From contig QEYB01000229.1 in the NCBI GenBank assembly GCA_017562135.1, positions 248,001 through 312,000 on the forward strand: 64,000 nucleotides of DNA. Reading direction: 5' to 3'. The notes beneath the pieces are model-generated. The model ran no database searches, had not been told where the DNA came from, and saw nothing but the letters and a program-made list of their open reading frames with translations. A program made the translations under genes and the position numbers. Each line of letters begins with the position of its first letter. The first letter of the stretch is position 1. The DNA comes from Dipylidium caninum. Its lineage: Eukaryota; Platyhelminthes; Cestoda; Cyclophyllidea; Dipylidiidae. Of this stretch, positions 62,501 through 64,000 are shown piece after piece.

Positions 62501-64000
62501 TGTCGAATTTTGTCCCCGCCGAGCTCTCAGCTCCTCCGTCTGCCGATTTTAAACCATTTTTCCTCCTGCTAGTTTATTAGATTTAACCGAAAAGTCGGCC
62601 ATCCGTGGTTTTGCCCTCTTAAGCGTCTATTTTTAAACCATTTACAAGCTAACTTTGTGACTCGAGGCGAGTGCATTTCTGCTTTTTGCCAACCGCAAAG
62701 GTGTTTAGCTGGTGAAAAATTATTATTTCTTTTTCGAATTTCTGCATTTCCGTAGGTGCGCCAGCGGAGGGGACACTTTATCCCTCGGGCCTCAGAATAG
62801 CACAGCTTATTGTTGCCTTCACACTTTTCACTTGCCCATGCAATATTTTAGGTGGTTCTGGTGAAAGGGTAAAATTAACGTGTGTGATCCGACTATTTTG
62901 AGCTAATTTCAACACACATTGAAAGTCCTTTAAATCATCTCAATTAATATGTTCCCTCCTCTCCCTCATAATTTTTACTCCTTCTCCTGTAAATTATAAA
63001 CTGTCTTACATCATTTATCAGCAGTGGAATTTCAAAGCCATTAGTACTCTTTGACCTTGCATCCCTTTTCCTCCACCAGTAATGCTATTTCTCGGCGTTT
63101 TATAAATGTCATCTCGCCGATATGTTCATTACACAGAAATCCTTTCGATACCTCGGCTTCACACCTCTTTCAACCGGAATTTCCTCAACACACCTGCTCT
63201 CGTCGAAGTCCCTGCAGTAAGTATGCTTCTGCCGTTTATCTCCTTTATGAATAGCAAGAAGAGAACAAGAGGACTTTAACACTTTCCCAACTCAGTTAAA
63301 TGTCCCAAGCGACTAGGAATGTCTTAATAAATAGAAGTAGAATAAAAGTTAGTGCATTCCTGGTCGGTCATTGCCAAGGGTCAAATGAGAGTGCAGATCG
63401 GAGTGCTGGAATGAAACAAGTCGAGTATTCATGTATTCCATTACGCCCCTTAATTGTCTCCCCGAAGCTTCTCACTGCCACTCAGTCGCTCGAAGGGGAG
63501 TTAGCAACCGAGAAGAGTTGTTTGAGGTGCTGGAGCATCGTGCCACCTTCCAGACAATCTCAAGATTTCGACGAAATCTTTATGGAAAATGAGGCTAATT
63601 CTAATCTGTGTTTTACAGTTCGGATAACAAGCATATATTATTCGCTTCTCCCATTAGTTTGCACAAGTATGATCTAATTTAACCTTTTGGGGAATGTGGG
63701 CAGAATCCCTCTTTATTATCCATGCTCACCGAGCCTGATTAGAACCCATTAGCAGTGGCTCTATGAAGCTCCTTTTTTTGGGATTTGGCGAGGATGGAAG
63801 CTATTTTCCACCCTTCCCGGGGGGGGGGCGCGTTTCGTACCGTGCAGATGGTGTCGAGGTGCTGCTTACTTTTGATCCTATTTTTACCCTCCGCCTACCA
63901 GTGTAGCATTCCGAAGCCTGAAATTTGCAGCTCCGGAGCCTACGAAAGTTATAGACTCAGCCTAGAGAAAATGCCTTCCAAAAATACTGTTGTACGTATT
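26221..64000 (+). CDS. RIM: RIM (regulating synaptic membrane exocytosis, UNC-10-like), 3' partial
   Basis: RIM is the active-zone scaffold that binds Rab3 on synaptic vesicles, Munc13, calcium channels and RIM-BP. Supported exons with agreeing phases: 26221-26536, 26622-26754, 34173-34395, 42801-42927, 44558-45723, 46495-46791, 49474-49503, possibly 49938-50003, 56560 to about 59457, 60985-61049, 61107-61182, 61278-61400, 61879-61987, 63080-63216. Domains: a leader of about 122 residues, then LTEEEKAQIKNVLDRV (the Rab3-binding helix, residues about 123-150), cysteine pairs at 181/184, 203/206 and 211/214 (zinc finger), and a long disordered region with acidic, proline and glutamine runs. The PDZ domain carries GFGLKI, GRLGSYVEQI and GDEVIEWNG, the last a RIM hallmark. 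C2A and C2B are not in the window. Helix, cysteine cluster and PDZ in this order on one strand with compatible splicing make the assignment firm. The order distinguishes it from rabphilin and synaptotagmin-like proteins, which lack the PDZ. Confidence 0.85.
26622..26754 (+). CDS. RIM: RIM exon 2: Rab3-binding helix
   Basis: The acceptor GACTTTTCTTCAG and donor ATCTC|GTAAGT bound it (phase 1 to phase 2). It encodes SEFLESSQQ then LTEEEKAQIKNVLDRVRQ, the helix that contacts Rab3 in RIM family members, where the LTEEE start is conserved. Confidence 0.82.
26755..34172 (+). other. RIM intron 2 (7.4 kb)
   Basis: AT-rich, with only short open frames. A 151-codon minus-strand frame at 31499-31954 has no recognisable motif or splice context. 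At about 30310-30340 a hairpin-like GGGGG..CCCC element occurs. Nothing else is identified. Confidence 0.5.
34173..34395 (+). CDS. RIM: RIM exon 3: atypical zinc finger
   Basis: The acceptor TTTCACCCTAG and donor AAT|GTGAGT bound it (phase 2 to phase 0). It completes a serine codon, continues the helix (NLELELRHREAEVSRRVV), then gives CDFC, YWQCSDC and TCSNC. RIM zinc fingers have four such pairs, the last in the form W.C..C. The fourth is not in this exon, and I found no exon encoding it in the following 8.4 kb. Confidence 0.82.
34396..42800 (+). other. RIM intron 3 (8.4 kb)
   Basis: AT-rich. Scanned for a phase-0 exon carrying tryptophan then CxxC, without success. Moderately long frames at 38100-38369, 40647-40976, 41044-41322 and 42115-42393 lack recognisable motifs. 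The frame ending in a GCGCAG|GTATTT donor near 41251 has the wrong phase for the flanking exons. Confidence 0.45.
42801..42927 (+). CDS. RIM: RIM exon 4
   Basis: The acceptor CGACGCTCCAG and donor TCGG|GTGAGT bound 127 nt, phase 0 to phase 1. The product starts RTHSYGSYDDLFNTPSTHH and ends ITITNFPNSS. No domain is known. It fits the Ser/Tyr-rich linker after the zinc finger and joins both neighbours in phase. Confidence 0.65.
43385..43684 (+). CDS. Possible cassette exon in RIM intron 4
   Basis: Between exon 4 (ends phase 1) and exon 5 (starts phase 1), an open frame starting after CCCGTTGAG and ending TCCG|GTAGTT would keep the phase. The first part reads like protein (DELANGEERPPDGWKTYEATV). 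Both splice sites are weak and a 196-codon frame overlaps on the other strand, so this may be chance. Confidence 0.22.
44558..45723 (+). CDS. RIM: RIM exon 5: long acidic linker
   Basis: The acceptor TTGTCTTCAG and donor ACC|GTGAGT bound 1166 nt, phase 1 to phase 0. It encodes about 389 residues rich in Glu, Asp, Ser and Pro, including an acidic run (DDEDADDEEVEEREDVEMDD). No folded domain is recognised. The linker probably carries short binding motifs. Confidence 0.75.
46495..46791 (+). CDS. RIM: RIM exon 6
   Basis: The acceptor CTGTCACACAG and donor AGT|GTAAGG bound 297 nt, phase 0 to 0. The product includes DQVLIKQEEQMWASLFAPSE and a helical, glutamate-rich segment. It has no known domain. 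Confidence 0.7.
49474..49503 (+). CDS. RIM: RIM 30-nt microexon
   Basis: The strong acceptor TTTCTTCCTCGCAG and donor GCA|GTAAGT flank only 30 nt, which encode SRGGKRDDHA in phase 0, between phase-0 neighbours. Skipping or including it keeps the frame. A microexon this size is missed by ORF calling. Confidence 0.6.
49938..50003 (+). CDS. RIM: Possible second small RIM exon (66 nt)
   Basis: The acceptor TTGTGTCTCGCAG is strong. The donor ACA|GTAACA is weaker. It is phase 0 to 0 and encodes 22 mostly basic residues ending KRGGKKT. Like the 30-nt exon it could be used optionally. Confidence 0.4.
51905..52043 (+). repeat. Direct repeat unit 1 of 2
   Basis: Starts AACCCTCTTAGACG and shares TACGGACTCCTTGAAGGGG-type sequence and AAGGAGGAGGCTGCAAA with the unit at 52179. 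The units are about 275 bp apart, with small indels. No coding reading is shared. Confidence 0.85.
52179..52340 (+). repeat. Direct repeat unit 2 of 2
   Basis: Partner of 51905-52043, with a short insertion after GGCTGCAAA. It could be the remains of a small non-autonomous element or a local tandem duplication. No terminal repeats or target-site duplication are obvious. Confidence 0.85.
56560..59457 (+). CDS. RIM: RIM large exon (about 965 residues); 3' end uncertain
   Basis: The acceptor CCCATTATTAG starts phase 0 with AAPTVAAVNEGP. The frame is open to TAG at 59458-59460. It contains a proline run (about 57032-57078), a CAG-encoded glutamine run (about 57190-57213), many Ser/Arg segments typical of RIM linkers, an alanine-rich stretch near 58990, and an acidic segment, DEYDWNDPETLMAAYTALAE, near 59104. 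The next exon needs phase 1. Possible donors are near 59383 (GACG|GTGGGG) or 59455 (ACCA|GTTAGG), both weak, so this may also be an alternative end of a short isoform. Confidence 0.72.
59502..59643 (+). CDS. Possible exon, not phase-compatible with the RIM chain
   Basis: Bounded by ACATATCCTAG and GTG|GTGAGT and fully open (VADYENCFLPLFVASIATN...). It would start in phase 2 and end in phase 0, which fits neither neighbour. It may be an alternative 3' exon or chance. Confidence 0.2.
60596..60620. repeat. AAT/AATA microsatellite
   Basis: A short run of AAT units followed by AAAT units in an intron of the RIM gene. Confidence 0.9.
60937..60959. repeat. TA microsatellite
   Basis: About eleven TA units just upstream of the RIM exon at 60985. 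Its length probably varies between individuals and it may affect splicing of that exon. Confidence 0.9.
60985..61049 (+). CDS. RIM: RIM exon before the PDZ domain
   Basis: The acceptor TGCCCTCAG (or TATTTAG, giving a start at 60976) and donor AACAAG|GTAAGA bound it. It starts in phase 1 and ends in phase 0, encoding RQMVANIQPNEATSRIRKVN. It joins the PDZ start exon in phase. Confidence 0.6.
61107..61182 (+). CDS. RIM: RIM PDZ domain, first part
   Basis: The acceptor CTCCTGCAAAG and donor GGAG|GTGAGA bound 76 nt, phase 0 to 1. It encodes TKRLLLMRSSK, fitting the first PDZ strand. An earlier GT at 61167 is out of phase. The later donor at 61183 makes the junction work. Confidence 0.7.
61278..61400 (+). 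CDS. RIM: RIM PDZ domain, middle part
   Basis: The acceptor TTTTGGTAAG and donor GAAG|GTATGA bound 123 nt, phase 1 to 1. It encodes GNGFGLKIACGRQ, the carboxylate-binding loop and second strand (GFGL in place of GLGF), then GRLGSYVEQI and the alpha-A region. Confidence 0.8.
61879..61987 (+). CDS. RIM: RIM PDZ domain, last part
   Basis: The acceptor GCCTTACTAG and donor AGAAT|GTAAGT bound it (phase 1 to 2). It encodes GDEVIEWNGIPLIGKDAAEV and ends VELLVR. GDEV-EWNG is very close to the RIM PDZ signature. Confidence 0.88.
63080..63216 (+). CDS. RIM: RIM exon after the PDZ domain
   Basis: The acceptor TTCCTCCACCAG and donor CTGCA|GTAAGT bound 137 nt. It starts in phase 2, completing the isoleucine after VELLVR, and reads NAISRRFINVISPICSLHR. 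This corresponds to the linker between PDZ and C2A. Confidence 0.65.
63217..64000 (+). other. Start of next RIM intron and a possible exon near 63910-63991
   Basis: After CCGCCTACCAG two overlapping frames are open. One reads SIPKPEICSSGAYESYRL and ends at TT|GTACGT, but needs phase 0. The other follows GTGTAG and reads FRSLKFAAPEPTKVIDS in the correct phase, but meets a stop at 63962-63964. The window ends before this can be settled. A run of nine G starts near 63821. Confidence 0.25.

Overview
The window looks like nuclear DNA of a metazoan, most likely a parasitic flatworm and probably a tapeworm. The genes have GT-AG introns of about 75-120 bp mixed with introns of several kilobases, one gene encodes a neuronal active-zone protein, and no prokaryotic features are visible. 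The flatworm assignment is inferred from gene structure, not proved. Open reading frames alone are misleading here. I rebuilt three genes by joining exons whose splice phases agree, and partly rebuilt a fourth.

Left part (1-14.7 kb): a plus-strand gene (493-2944; its 5' end lies outside or was not found) encodes an SLC3-type amino-acid-transporter heavy chain, a catalytically dead relative of glycoside hydrolase family 13. A minus-strand gene of unknown function has its last three exons at about 8770-7970. This part is heavily rearranged. SLC3 exons 3-4 recur inverted at 11.4-12.0 kb as a frameshifted pseudogene. Pieces of the minus-strand gene recur degenerate and inverted at 4.1-4.6 kb, and a short piece recurs at 12.2 kb. 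A block of about 2.05 kb is directly duplicated (4594-6640 and 12628-14680) and differs mostly by single-base indels in homopolymers.

Middle (16.0-21.2 kb): a complete three-exon plus-strand gene encodes a 295-residue precursor. It has a signal peptide, an RRRR convertase-type site, one canonical six-cysteine EGF domain split by an intron, and a short tail with no membrane segment. It looks like a secreted EGF-receptor-type ligand.

Right part (26.15 kb to the window end): one large plus-strand gene encodes a RIM (regulating synaptic membrane exocytosis, UNC-10) homologue. From the N-terminus it has a long leader starting MGNETS, a Rab3-binding helix, a zinc finger with only three CxxC pairs visible, a long disordered acidic/proline/glutamine region that includes a 30-nt microexon, and a PDZ domain built from three small exons. 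The C2 domains must lie beyond base 64000.

The three recognised genes are not functionally linked as far as I can see. I found no CRISPR array, operon, rRNA, convincing tRNA, or intact transposon. The main points of interest are the unusual RIM N-terminus and zinc finger, the phase-neutral microexons, the anchorless EGF precursor, and the nested duplications of the first 15 kb.
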